Shown here in pieces: positions 16,415-24,768 of a DNA stretch of 24,774 nt (positions within the stretch are counted from its first letter, which is position 1; the number at the start of each line of letters is the position of its first letter). The notes below the pieces were generated by a model that ran no database searches, was not told where the DNA came from, and saw only the letters and a program-made list of their open reading frames with translations. The DNA is from JAGOUU01 sp964387745 (GTDB taxonomy: Bacteria > Pseudomonadota > Gammaproteobacteria > JAGOUU01), in contig CAYLXL010000033.1 in assembly GCA_964387745.1 (NCBI GenBank), positions 1-24,774 of the forward strand, read 5' to 3'. The position numbers were made by a program, and so were the translations under genes.

Positions 16415-17107
16415 TTAATACTTAGGATTTCTATCCGACAATGTCCCATGATTAAGATAATAAACTTTATCCAATTGTTCCGCCAATCGATGATCATGCG
16501 TAACTAAAACTATACTGGTATTACTATCTTTGTTCAGATCAAGAAACAACTGAAATACACGCTCAGCATTTTCTTCATCTAAATTACCTGTAGGCTCATC
16601 TGCTAAAATACATTTAGGCTTTGTTATGAGAGCACGTGCGATGGCGACACGTTGGCGCTCTCCGCCTGAGAGCTCACTTGGACGATGCCCTAACCTATCA
16701 GCAAGATCTACTTTAAACAAACACTTTTCTGCAAGTTCTAAAGATGATTCAAATTCTTCACCTCTAATCAATAATGGCATAGCAACATTTTCAACTGCAG
16801 AAAACTCAGGCAATAAATGATGGAACTGATAAACAAAACCTAAATACTTATTCCTGATTTCCGCGCGACTATTTTCATTTTGACCATTTAATTCATACTT
16901 ACCAATATTAATAACGCCACTAGTTGGATTATCTAAGCCTGCTAATATATGCAATAAAGTTGATTTACCTGAGCCCGAAGAACCTAAAATGGCTACTTTC
17001 TCACCCTTTTGGATATTAAAGTTTAAGTCATTTAGGATTCTTAACTCACTCGTGCCGTCATTATATATTTTTGAGACATTCCTAGCACTAATCAAATAAT
17101 TACTCAT
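16415..17107 (-). CDS. lolD: Lipoprotein-releasing ABC transporter, ATP-binding protein LolD
   Basis: LolD hydrolyses ATP so that the LolC/E membrane subunits can release outer-membrane lipoproteins to LolA. The 230 residues have Walker A GSSGSGKST (42-50), the LolD/MacB-type Q-loop YQFHHLLPEFSA, signature LSGGERQR and Walker B CILADEPTGNLD. The HHLLPEFSA stretch is characteristic of LolD. It overlaps the end of lolC by 8 bases, so the two are translationally coupled. Confidence 0.95.
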   Translation of the reverse strand: MSNYLISARNVSKIYNDGTSELRILNDLNFNIQKGEKVAILGSSGSGKSTLLHILAGLDNPTSGVINIGKYELNGQNENSRAEIRNKYLGFVYQFHHLLPEFSAVENVAMPLLIRGEEFESSLELAEKCLFKVDLADRLGHRPSELSGGERQRVAIARALITKPKCILADEPTGNLDEENAERVFQLFLDLNKDSNTSIVLVTHDHRLAEQLDKVYYLNHGTLSDRNPKY

Positions 17108-18353
17108 TTCTTAAAGCCTCTATAGGTAAAATTTTACTTGCACGATACGACGGTAGAATTGTTGCTAAAACACAAATTACTAAAGCGCAACAAAAAATCA
17201 TTGTAACATCAACATAATTAGGCGCAATCTTGATATATTTATCCGCTATTGCAGTAAAAAATAAATTATCAGTATTAATGAAATTAAACTTGATCAAGAA
17301 ATTGAATATATAATCCAAGTTGTAACTAAACAGCACACCCAGTATTGAACCACAAATACCACCTATTAAGCCTATAATTAAGCCTTGCATGATAAATATA
17401 TCACCAACCTGTTTAGGATTGAGACCATATGTACGCAAAATAGCCATGTCTTTTTGTTTTTCTGATACCTGAATATACAAACCCGAAATCAGGTTAAAAC
17501 CAGCAACTGCCGTGATGATTAATAATAATAGCACGATAGCTATGCGCTCAATCTTAATTGCTTGGAATAATGTTCTGTTAAAGTCATACCAAGTTGAAAC
17601 CTTAGTTTTTTCTCCAAACAAATCTTGAATAGCACTATTCTGTAGAATAGCTTGTTTAAGATTCTCTGCTAAAAGTGGTTGATCTAAATATATATATATC
17701 CCGCTAATGTAATTTTTATCTAAATCGAAAAACTTTATTGCTTCATTATAAGACATGATGACATTGGCATCTTTGTAAGCAAGTGTATTTGTATTATTTT
17801 CATAGATGCCACTGATAACATAACGTTTAAACCTTGGTTGCGGCCCTATAATAGAACTTTTTAAGATAGGGGCAGCTAAGATGACTTTGTCATATAAATT
17901 TAAATTTAATTGATTGGCTAGAAATCTTGATACAACGACTTCTGGGAGCTTTGTCGTTTTCTGTGATCTTGTTGGTGTAGTAGCAGGCTCTGATGAGCCA
18001 GCAACAACAATAGGCATAATTTTGTCTTTAATTTTGATTAACCCATTATCTTTTACTAACGGAACAATCTTGATCTCTGTATTTTGTTTTTTGGCAAGTT
18101 GTACTATATTCTCAATTACTTTGCCGGCTTTTTCACCGTTATGATATTCAACAATTAAGTGCGGCTGATCTTGTAATAAACGATTCTCAATATGCGTTTT
18201 AAAACCATTAAGCACTGATAAAACTATTATTAATACAGCCGTACCCAGAACCACTCCTACAGTTGCGATTACAGTTATAAAAGATACAAAGCCATTATTA
18301 AATTTTGAATTAAGATATCTATAAGCTAAAAACCAAGATAGACGGTTAAACAT
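17100..18353 (-). CDS. lolC: Lipoprotein-releasing system transmembrane protein LolC/LolE family
   Basis: The 417-residue FtsX-type permease has an N-terminal helix (about 20-45), a large periplasmic domain, and three C-terminal helices (about 270-295, 320-345 and 380-405). It begins with SWFLAYRYL and has the GVVLGTAVLIIVLSVLNGF motif typical of LolC/E. Only one such gene is next to lolD, whereas E. coli has both LolC and LolE. A single homodimer-forming LolF-type subunit is therefore possible, although a second gene could lie elsewhere. It heads the minus-strand envelope gene block. Confidence 0.92.
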   Translation of the reverse strand: MFNRLSWFLAYRYLNSKFNNGFVSFITVIATVGVVLGTAVLIIVLSVLNGFKTHIENRLLQDQPHLIVEYHNGEKAGKVIENIVQLAKKQNTEIKIVPLVKDNGLIKIKDKIMPIVVAGSSEPATTPTRSQKTTKLPEVVVSRFLANQLNLNLYDKVILAAPILKSSIIGPQPRFKRYVISGIYENNTNTLAYKDANVIMSYNEAIKFFDLDKNYISGIYIYLDQPLLAENLKQAILQNSAIQDLFGEKTKVSTWYDFNRTLFQAIKIERIAIVLLLLIITAVAGFNLISGLYIQVSEKQKDMAILRTYGLNPKQVGDIFIMQGLIIGLIGGICGSILGVLFSYNLDYIFNFLIKFNFINTDNLFFTAIADKYIKIAPNYVDVTMIFCCALVICVLATILPSYRASKILPIEALRNE

Positions 18354-18441
18354 TTGTTATTCAATCAGAAATAAAATTTTATGTAAGTTATAATATGCTA
18401 AAATCAGCAAATTTAGAATAAAAATAATTAGGGATTAATAA
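18354..18441. promoter_or_regulatory. Divergent intergenic region with a -10-like TATAAT
   Basis: This 88-base AT-rich spacer must carry promoters for lolC (minus) and the nuclease gene (plus). A consensus TATAAT lies at 18389-18394 on the plus strand, but I see no good -35 at the right distance. AGGGA at 18430-18434 is a good ribosome-binding site for the ATG at 18442. Confidence 0.3.
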
Positions 18442-19368
18442 ATGAGATATCTATTAAGTATCTGCTTAATAACTATCAGCTGCCATTGCAATATCTTTGC
18501 CTGGAACCAAGTTGGCCACCAACTTATAAGTGAAATTGCTTATTCAGAGTTGACTAAAGACAAGCAAGTAAAATTAGATAAGGTTTTAGATAACTTAATT
18601 AAAAATTTGCCGCCAGATGAAAAAAAGATTTATAAAAACCAACCTTATCAATTAAGCAAATTAGCCAAGCTATCTGTTTTACCTGACTCGTGGAAGAACC
18701 GTACTCTAGAATCTATTATGTATAACCTCAGAATAGATGATAATGAATTTAATAATAATCTACCCTTATCAAAAACTTTTGATTGGCACTATAAAGATAG
18801 CTTAGTCCCTGAAAAAACTAATTCAAAAAACTATAACAAGCAAAATATGGGCAAACTAGATATAGTTTTTGATCCCCTACTCATTAATACCAAATCTACA
18901 AAAAACTTGCCCGAAAAAGCTCTTGGGATTATTTTCCTCAGCCATTTACTAGCGGACGCTCACCAACCGATGCATGCTATGACTAAGATACTAGATCAAA
19001 AATTAGATAAAGGCGGTAATCGTTTTTGTTTGCAGAAAGCTTCAAAATTAACTGAGCACTGTACTTACAATCTGCATAGTTATTGGGATTCAGGTGCTAA
19101 AACTTTAAATCCTAAACAAAATCTAGGTAATCTACAAAAAGAGATAGTATCTGCAAATCCTAAAAAACATCTTACAAAAAAAATTAAAGTTCAACAGATT
19201 CAAGTATGGCTGAATGAAAGTTATAATTACTGGCCACAGGTTTACAATACTGAGCAAGACAGCTATCCTTCTGTAGAATACAAAAATACAGTGCTATTGA
19301 TTACTAACCAGAGGATAGCCTTAGCAGGTTATAGATTAAGCAATAGTTTGAATGAAATATTAGATTAA
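18442..19368 (+). CDS. Secreted S1/P1-type zinc nuclease
   Basis: The 308-residue precursor has a signal peptide of about 20 residues ending NIFA. Cleavage there exposes Trp21 as the mature N-terminus, as required in this family, because the N-terminal Trp ligates zinc. Other zinc-ligand motifs are visible: WNQVGH (H26), LPDSW, DWHYKD, HLLADAHQPMHAM and NLHSYWDSG. GGNR before the last motif is also conserved. S1/P1 enzymes cleave single-stranded DNA/RNA and 3'-nucleotides, here presumably in the periplasm or outside the cell. Possible roles are phosphate or nucleotide scavenging and host-nucleic-acid degradation. It is transcribed alone and convergent to the next gene, 22 bases away. Confidence 0.9.
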   Translation: MRYLLSICLITISCHCNIFAWNQVGHQLISEIAYSELTKDKQVKLDKVLDNLIKNLPPDEKKIYKNQPYQLSKLAKLSVLPDSWKNRTLESIMYNLRIDDNEFNNNLPLSKTFDWHYKDSLVPEKTNSKNYNKQNMGKLDIVFDPLLINTKSTKNLPEKALGIIFLSHLLADAHQPMHAMTKILDQKLDKGGNRFCLQKASKLTEHCTYNLHSYWDSGAKTLNPKQNLGNLQKEIVSANPKKHLTKKIKVQQIQVWLNESYNYWPQVYNTEQDSYPSVEYKNTVLLITNQRIALAGYRLSNSLNEILD

Positions 19369-19390
19369 TTGATTAACAACTTAGTTTATA

Positions 19391-19948
19391 TCAATCAAAA
19401 GCTTTGTCATTTCTAAAACACCAATGCCATGGCTCATAAATCATGCCATAAACATTATTGCGTGGATAGGTCATTGTAAAATTAAAATCTTGGGCATACC
19501 TGGTTAACCAAGCAAAAGCTTGGGTTTGTTCAAAACTTTCATCTAAAGCTGAAATCTCAGGACTTATTATATCTATTGCACAGCCTGTATGATGCTCACT
19601 AAAGCCAGGAGGCGCTAAAGTTTTAATTATAGTATCTATATCAACACCATTAGCCAGCTTTCTTCTGAGCAAATTAGCTTGATAATTATAATCCCTAAAA
19701 GCTGAACAGATAAACAATTCTATCTTGTCCTTCAGTGCTGCGGTAACCATGATTTGCCAAGCAGCTAAAGCTTGAGAATTTAATTTACTCTCGCGCTTAT
19801 AAAAATCAATACCTGCAGGAATACAATCTTCAGCTTCAGGAAATAGTTTTAGACCTCTATCTAATTGATGCTGCATATCGATACCTAATTCAGTATTTAA
19901 TTGAATTAAGCGTTCTAGATGTATCTTATTATTCAGTTCAGTATTAAT
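19391..19948 (-). CDS. VanY-like D-alanyl-D-alanine carboxypeptidase (M15B), probable ATT start
   Basis: This zinc peptidase of the VanY group would trim C-terminal D-Ala from peptidoglycan peptides. From the conventional ATG at 19876 (161 residues) the ligands and catalytic residues are SAFR (R61), SEHHTGCAID (H95, D102) and EPWHW (E148, H151). I extend it 24 codons upstream to an ATT at 19948. An AGGAG at 19956-19960 lies 7 bases before that ATT, at ideal spacing, while nothing resembling a ribosome-binding site precedes the ATG. The frame between is open and reads on into ELGID..., which resembles the ELGIPADY-type start of relatives as I remember them. The conventional shorter form remains possible. 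No signal peptide is visible in either form. It starts just after the stop of the 126-residue gene. Confidence 0.82.
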   Translation of the reverse strand: MNTELNNKIHLERLIQLNTELGIDMQHQLDRGLKLFPEAEDCIPAGIDFYKRESKLNSQALAAWQIMVTAALKDKIELFICSAFRDYNYQANLLRRKLANGVDIDTIIKTLAPPGFSEHHTGCAIDIISPEISALDESFEQTQAFAWLTRYAQDFNFTMTYPRNNVYGMIYEPWHWCFRNDKAFD

Positions 19949-19950
19949 GT

Positions 19951-20331
19951 TTATTCTCCTGAATCAACATCACTTTGTTTAGTTGCTTTACCTTTCTTCA
20001 CTCGTGCTGCTTTATTAGCAGACTTCACGCTCTCTACTTCAAGCTTATCTGCCGCTAACCAATCTTGCAAGGCTGCAATAATTTGTTCTGCCTGATCAAC
20101 ACTCGAAATATTAAATTTTGATTTTTGCCAAAAACTATCATTACGCTTCTGATATCTTCTAATCGTATATTTTATAGGATTATAAATTTCTTTAGCTCGG
20201 TTCCAATCCTGATATTTAAATAATATTGTGGTCCATGCCCCACGAGTTAGAATTCTTTTGTCAAGCTCTTTAACTGTCTCAACTCCTTCTTCAGTGTAGG
20301 ATACGGTGATATCATCGATAGATGCACTCAT
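19951..20331 (-). CDS. Small conserved-looking protein of unknown function
   Basis: The 126-residue protein is soluble, with no signal or membrane segment. A compact central part (about residues 25-95) is rich in Trp, Tyr and basic residues: RGAWTTILFKYQDW, then YTIRRYQKRN, then KFNISSVDQAEQIIAALQDWL. This suggests a small beta-sheet followed by a helix. The tail (about 100-126) is Lys/Ala/Ser-rich and probably disordered. I have a vague recollection of similar hypothetical proteins in other proteobacteria but cannot name a family; a PC4-like nucleic-acid-binding fold is only a guess. Its last codons include the ribosome-binding site of the VanY-like gene, so the two are probably one operon. 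It is divergent from the permease gene. Confidence 0.75.
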   Translation of the reverse strand: MSASIDDITVSYTEEGVETVKELDKRILTRGAWTTILFKYQDWNRAKEIYNPIKYTIRRYQKRNDSFWQKSKFNISSVDQAEQIIAALQDWLAADKLEVESVKSANKAARVKKGKATKQSDVDSGE

Positions 20332-20416
20332 TAATTATGCTGCTCCAATTGTTTGTTGTGTTAAGCTTATATTATATATATTATTACGAAATATAAAGAC
20401 AAAATTAAGATACCTC

Positions 20417-21817
20417 ATGGCCACACCAGATAACAGCTCCAAAAAACAAATTAGTGTATTCACTTTAGTCATGATCACTGTCATTGCCGTCGATAGTTTA
20501 AGATCAATACCCTTAAGCGCGCAATATGGCTTTAGTTTAGTGTTTTATTATTTATTAGCTGCTGTGTTATTTTTGATTCCTTCAGCGCTAGTCTCAGCAG
20601 AATTAGCCAGCAGTTTACCTAAAACAGGTGGGCTTTATATTTGGATTAGAGAAGCTTTTGGTGATAGCTGGGCGAGCTTTGTTATATGGGTCCAATGGAT
20701 TTATAACATTTGTTGGTATCCAACTATTTTAGCTTTATTAGCTGCCAGCCTTGCTTACCCATTTATGCCTGAGCTAGTGGATAACAAAATTTATATGCTA
20801 CTTACTATTCTGAGTGTCTATTGGTTTACAACATGGATCAATATGCAAGGCATTCAAGCGTCTGCTAACCTAAGTCGATTTACGGCCATCATTGGAACAT
20901 TGATTCCTATGTTCTGTATAACTTGTTTAGCTGTCTACTGGCTTATACAAGGCAATACACCCGTAATTCAATTCAGTTATGAAACTTTTGTCCCGGAACT
21001 TGATAAAGCAGACGATTGGTTGTTTTTAAGCAGTATTTTTTATAGTTTATTAGGCATCGAAATCTCAGCTTACCATGCTCAAGACGTTAATAATCCACAA
21101 AAAAACTTCCCTAAAGCCTTATTCATTTCTGCAACAATTATTTTATTGTCGATCATATGCTCATCCTTAGCAGTAGCTATAGTTATTCCAGAAGCGACTC
21201 TTAAAGCTAATCTAATTAGCGGCATGTTAGATGCCTTTAAATTTTTCTTTACTACACTTGATCTAGAGTTTTTGTTCCCTATCACTTGTATTTTGATAGT
21301 CATAGGTACGCTTGGTGGCGTTGGCGCTTGGTTAATTGGCCCAAGTAAGGGGCTATTAATTGCGGCTGAAGATGGTCATTTGCCAAAATTTTTAGCACAA
21401 AAAAACGCTAAAGGCGCCCCACAAAATATTTTAGTTATCCAGGGCGTAATATTTTCTATACTGAGCACAGCTTATATATTCATGCCTAACGTCAACAGTG
21501 CATTTTTTATCTTATCAATCTTAACAGCGCAGTTAGCATTGTTTGGTTATATTTTTATGTTTTTAGCAGTAATCAAATTACGCTATTCTCACCCTAACCT
21601 AAGAAGACCATTTAAAATTCCTTTTGGCAAACCAGGATTATTCATAATTTCTGGCGCAGGGATTATTTCTTGTAGTGTGGCTATATTATTAAGCTTTTTA
21701 CCACCAGAACAAATCCCAGTGGGTAACTATCTTAATTATGAATTGATGTTAGCAGGTAGTTTCGTATTGTTTTTATTGGCTATATTTAAGCTATCAAGGA
21801 CTACACGTAAGAATTAG
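20417..21817 (+). CDS. APC-family amino-acid permease
   Basis: The 466-residue protein has about 12 hydrophobic segments and the APC-superfamily features SIPLSAQYG in helix 1 and SLPKTGGLYIWIREAFG around helices 2-3. It imports or exchanges amino acids across the inner membrane. The nearest type by eye is the glutamate/GABA-antiporter and related branch (GGxYxWxREAFG), but the substrate cannot be told. I chose the ATG at 20417; an in-frame start at 20306 would lie inside the divergent gene and adds an unrelated-looking 37 residues. The gene is convergent with zapE, with only 3 bases between stops. Confidence 0.85.
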   Translation: MATPDNSSKKQISVFTLVMITVIAVDSLRSIPLSAQYGFSLVFYYLLAAVLFLIPSALVSAELASSLPKTGGLYIWIREAFGDSWASFVIWVQWIYNICWYPTILALLAASLAYPFMPELVDNKIYMLLTILSVYWFTTWINMQGIQASANLSRFTAIIGTLIPMFCITCLAVYWLIQGNTPVIQFSYETFVPELDKADDWLFLSSIFYSLLGIEISAYHAQDVNNPQKNFPKALFISATIILLSIICSSLAVAIVIPEATLKANLISGMLDAFKFFFTTLDLEFLFPITCILIVIGTLGGVGAWLIGPSKGLLIAAEDGHLPKFLAQKNAKGAPQNILVIQGVIFSILSTAYIFMPNVNSAFFILSILTAQLALFGYIFMFLAVIKLRYSHPNLRRPFKIPFGKPGLFIISGAGIISCSVAILLSFLPPEQIPVGNYLNYELMLAGSFVLFLLAIFKLSRTTRKN

Positions 21818-21820
21818 TAA

Positions 21821-22969
21821 TTAGAGCTTATCCTCTAAGTGTCCTATAGCTAAATATTTATTAGTCTGCATTTCTTTTAGCCGACTCAAGCACCGGGCAA
21901 ATTCAAACTTCAGGACTTGCCCGGTATAGATGTGATTGATATCACAGTCAGCACAGATAATTAAATTAACTTTACAGTCATAAAGTATATCAATAAGATT
22001 AATAAGCCTGCGTGTAACATCAAGCATTTGATCTGATAAGCTATACAATCCTGATATAAATACAGTTTGATACAAATTAGCGATCTCTATATAATCAGTC
22101 TGGCTACGCGAGGTCTTACAAATTTCATTAAAATCAAACCATATTAAATTTTGATGTTCTGTTAAAGCAATATAATTAATCTCTCTGTCTAATATTATTA
22201 TCGAATGTCTGTGTACGGATAACTTTATTCCTTCTCCTGATAATTTAGTAAAAAGATCTGTTAGTTTTTCAATGTTACTTTGGTTATTTGGCCAATAATA
22301 ACATGAGTTTTGAGTCAGCATCTGAGTTCGATAATCTACTAAACCTGGCAGATTAATCACATCCATATTATTTTTAATCAAATCTATTGCTGGAAGAAAT
22401 AACCTTCTTTGCAGACCGTTTTTATACAGATTATCTGGGACAGTATTTGACGTAGTGATTAATAAAATTTTATATTTAAGCAAGGCATCTAAAACTCGAG
22501 ACAGAATCATCGCATCGGTTATATCTGTAACTATAAACTCATCTAAGCACAGTATTTTATATTTTTTGTATCTAGTTTTGATAATATAATCTATAGGATC
22601 AGCGTGACCTGCTGCTTTTTGTAACTCTTGATGTATAGTTCGCATAAACATGTGAAAATGTGTGCGTAATTTATGTCTATTTTTCAAATTTAAATTCTTA
22701 AAAAATAAGTCCATTAACATGGTCTTACCTCGCCCCACATCGCTGTATAAATAAACACCTTGGGGTAATTTTTTCTTGAAGAAAGAGCCAAAATAGTTTC
22801 GTGCTTTTTGATAAAGACTACGTTCTTCAGGCTTATTGCCCAAATGGCTATAGACTACTTCAAGTTTTTCTTTGAGTAATTGTAATTTTGTAATAATATT
22901 TAATTGAACTGGATCTTCTGTCAAAAGATTTTCTTTAACTTTATTTTGATACTCTGTAATAATATTCAT
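21821..22969 (-). CDS. zapE: Cell-division ATPase ZapE (AFG1 family)
   Basis: ZapE is a Z-ring-associated AAA-type ATPase related to mitochondrial AFG1. Motifs include Walker A GVYLYSDVGRGKTMLMD, the FHMFMRTIHQEL segment, and Walker B CLDEFIVTDITDAMIL with sensor TTSNTVPDNLY. FLPAIDLI follows. All are diagnostic for the family. Two starts are possible: GTG at 22981 (386 residues) or ATG at 22969 (382 residues). I use the ATG, as neither has a clear ribosome-binding site. It is divergent from the Smr gene with only 18 bases between (6 if GTG is used). Confidence 0.9.
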   Translation of the reverse strand: MNIITEYQNKVKENLLTEDPVQLNIITKLQLLKEKLEVVYSHLGNKPEERSLYQKARNYFGSFFKKKLPQGVYLYSDVGRGKTMLMDLFFKNLNLKNRHKLRTHFHMFMRTIHQELQKAAGHADPIDYIIKTRYKKYKILCLDEFIVTDITDAMILSRVLDALLKYKILLITTSNTVPDNLYKNGLQRRLFLPAIDLIKNNMDVINLPGLVDYRTQMLTQNSCYYWPNNQSNIEKLTDLFTKLSGEGIKLSVHRHSIIILDREINYIALTEHQNLIWFDFNEICKTSRSQTDYIEIANLYQTVFISGLYSLSDQMLDVTRRLINLIDILYDCKVNLIICADCDINHIYTGQVLKFEFARCLSRLKEMQTNKYLAIGHLEDKL

Positions 22970-22987
22970 TAAATATTTCACTATTTT

Positions 22988-23611
22988 ATGGCCAAAGATT
23001 CAGATCCTGATACAGACAAAGATCAAGACGATTTATTTCGTAAACTAATGCTTAATGACAAAAATTTTAAGCCGTTAAAACCTAATAATAAAGTAAAGTT
23101 GCCCCTCTGTAAAAAATTACCTTTAGATAACCGGCCTTATAAAAGTCATCGCCGACCAGGATATGATCTAGATGTATCAGAGAGTTCATCCATTACACCT
23201 TTATCTCTTAATTTATCACGTGCTTTAGTTTCGGCAGAAGAGAATATAAGCTATTTTAAAGTTGGATTACAAAGCAAGACTATAAAACAACTAAAAGATG
23301 GCAATATTCGGATAGAGGCAAGCTTAGACTTACACTCACTAACCCAAGAACAAGCCAGCATAAAATTTAGTAGGTTTCTAAATAATTGCTATGCAAATAA
23401 TATGCGCTGTGTATGCATCATCCATGGTAAAGGAATGCGAGGCGACCAATCTCAACCTATACTAAAAAATTTAGTAAATAATTGGCTGTATGAGTTTTTG
23501 GATATTATTCTTGGCTTTTGTTCTTGTCCGCCAAAGCATGGTGGCACTGGTGCAGTCTTAGTATTATTTAAAAATAATGTAAATAATAGTAAGTTTTTTG
23601 ACAATATATAA
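22988..23611 (+). CDS. Smr-domain protein (SmrA/SmrB family endonuclease)
   Basis: The 207-residue protein has a disordered acidic/basic N-terminal part (1-100) and a C-terminal Smr domain. That domain shows SLDLHSLTQEQA (DLH at 114-116), RCVCIIHGKGMRG (HGKG at 146-149), PILKNLVNNWL and GGTGAVLVLF. Smr proteins of this type are nucleases; E. coli SmrB cuts mRNA between collided ribosomes to start rescue. Whether this one is SmrA or SmrB cannot be decided; the GTGAV ending is common to proteobacterial Smr proteins. It starts 18 bases from the divergent zapE start and is followed by the terC-like gene on the same strand. Confidence 0.88.
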   Translation: MAKDSDPDTDKDQDDLFRKLMLNDKNFKPLKPNNKVKLPLCKKLPLDNRPYKSHRRPGYDLDVSESSSITPLSLNLSRALVSAEENISYFKVGLQSKTIKQLKDGNIRIEASLDLHSLTQEQASIKFSRFLNNCYANNMRCVCIIHGKGMRGDQSQPILKNLVNNWLYEFLDIILGFCSCPPKHGGTGAVLVLFKNNVNNSKFFDNI

Positions 23612-23653
23612 AATTTATCTTATTCTTTTTTTGTCCCTTAAATAAGGAATCAA

Positions 23654-24598
23654 ATGTCAACGCAAAGCTGGATGTGGTTAGCTTTTTTTATCATTATCTT
23701 TAGTCTATTAACGATAGATCTAGGCGTACTCAATAAAAAAAATAGAGTTATCGGGCTTAAAGAAAGCTTATTAACTACTGCCAGTTATATTTTAATAGCC
23801 CTGATCTTCAATATATTTATTTATTATTATATTGATCCACAAAGTGCTGGTGAGTTTTTCGTCGGATATGTCATTGAAAAATCTCTATCACTGGATAACG
23901 TCTTCGTTATTTCTTTAGTATTTAAGTATTTTCAGACCCCTGCTCAGTATCAACACCGTGTTTTATTTTGGGGTATATTAAGTGCCTTAATAATGCGTGG
24001 CATAATGATTACAGCTGGGGCCGAATTATTACAAAGTTTCCATTGGGTGATCTATGTACTTTCAGTTTTTCTAATTTTTACTGGTATAAAAATGCTCTGG
24101 GTTATAGACTCTAAACCTGATATCTCTAAAAGCTGGTTGCTGAAAATTTTGAGAAAATATTTGAGAATTACTGATACTGTAACCTCTAATAAGTTTTTTA
24201 TAATCAAAGAAAATCCAAAAACACAAAAAAAAGAAATTTGGTGTACCGTTCTATTCATAACATTATTAATGGTCGAGTTTGTCGACGTCATCTTCGCCGT
24301 AGACAGCGTGCCAGCTATCTTAGCCATTACGCCCAATACTTTTGTTATTTATACTAGTAATATATTTGCTATCTTAGGCTTAAGAGCATTATATTTTGCG
24401 ATAGCAGCTATTATTAGACGCTTTGTTTATTTGAATCAAGCTATTTCTGTCGTTCTAATCTTCATTGGAACTAAAACTTTTATAGCTCTAATGATGGGGT
24501 GGGAAAAGTTCCCTATATCAATCTCCTTAGGAGTAACTGTAGGGGTAATCGCTTTTGGAGTGGGTTATTCTTTGTATAAGACGAGAGATCGGAGTTAA
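23654..24598 (+). CDS. TerC-family integral membrane protein (Alx-like)
   Basis: The 314-residue protein has about 8-9 transmembrane segments and both TerC signatures: EKSLSLDNVFVISLVF near residue 75 and VEFVDVIFAVDSVPAILAIT near residue 210. Acidic residues inside these helices are characteristic and fit metal binding or transport. Members such as Alx act in manganese export and TerC in tellurium resistance; metal or Mn homeostasis is the safest inference. AAGGA at 23644-23648 is a good ribosome-binding site. The 42-base upstream spacer is too short for the manganese riboswitch that precedes E. coli alx. Confidence 0.9.
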   Translation: MSTQSWMWLAFFIIIFSLLTIDLGVLNKKNRVIGLKESLLTTASYILIALIFNIFIYYYIDPQSAGEFFVGYVIEKSLSLDNVFVISLVFKYFQTPAQYQHRVLFWGILSALIMRGIMITAGAELLQSFHWVIYVLSVFLIFTGIKMLWVIDSKPDISKSWLLKILRKYLRITDTVTSNKFFIIKENPKTQKKEIWCTVLFITLLMVEFVDVIFAVDSVPAILAITPNTFVIYTSNIFAILGLRALYFAIAAIIRRFVYLNQAISVVLIFIGTKTFIALMMGWEKFPISISLGVTVGVIAFGVGYSLYKTRDRS

Positions 24599-24607
24599 CT
24601 CAGCTCT

Positions 24608-24719
24608 AGCCCTCTCCCAGAATAAGAACTGTATGCAGGGTTTATGTTACGGACTGGGAGGAAAACACCCTCACCCCAGCCCTCTCCCAGAATAATATCT
24701 GTATGGGTTTATGTTACGG
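24608..24719. repeat. Duplicated intergenic element of about 42-45 bases
   Basis: Copy 1 (24608-24652) and copy 2 (24678-24719) both begin AGCCCTCTCCCAGAATAA and end GGTTTATGTTACGG. They differ by two substitutions and a 3-base CAG present only in copy 1. Copy 1 is flanked by a 7-bp inverted repeat, CTCCCAG (24614-24620) and CTGGGAG (24654-24660). The CCCTCACCCCAGCCCTCTCCC string between and into copy 2 resembles interspersed intergenic repeats known from many proteobacteria. No coding sequence is supported in 24599-24774. Confidence 0.7.
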
Positions 24720-24752
24720 GTAAGCGTTCAGCGCTGATCTAAAATTCTCAAA

Positions 24753-24768
24753 AGCGGCGTCAGCCGCT
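24753..24768. other. GC-rich hairpin at the window end
   Basis: AGCGGC (24753-24758) and GCCGCT (24763-24768) form a perfect 6-bp stem with a GTCA loop. On the minus strand it is followed by TTTGAGAATTTT, so it could be a weak terminator for a gene beyond the right edge. It could equally be part of the repeat element. A 10-base palindrome TCAGCGCTGA lies nearby at 24728-24737. Confidence 0.35.

Noticed and set aside
20306..20416. N-terminal extension of the permease from an upstream start
   Set aside because: It would overlap the divergent gene and add an unrelated-looking segment; the ATG at 20417 begins a normal APC permease N-terminus.
23612..23653. Manganese (yybP-ykoY) riboswitch before the TerC-family gene
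   Set aside because: The spacer is only 42 bases, too short for the riboswitch. The CCTTAAATAAGG palindrome over the ribosome-binding site has only a 4-bp stem.
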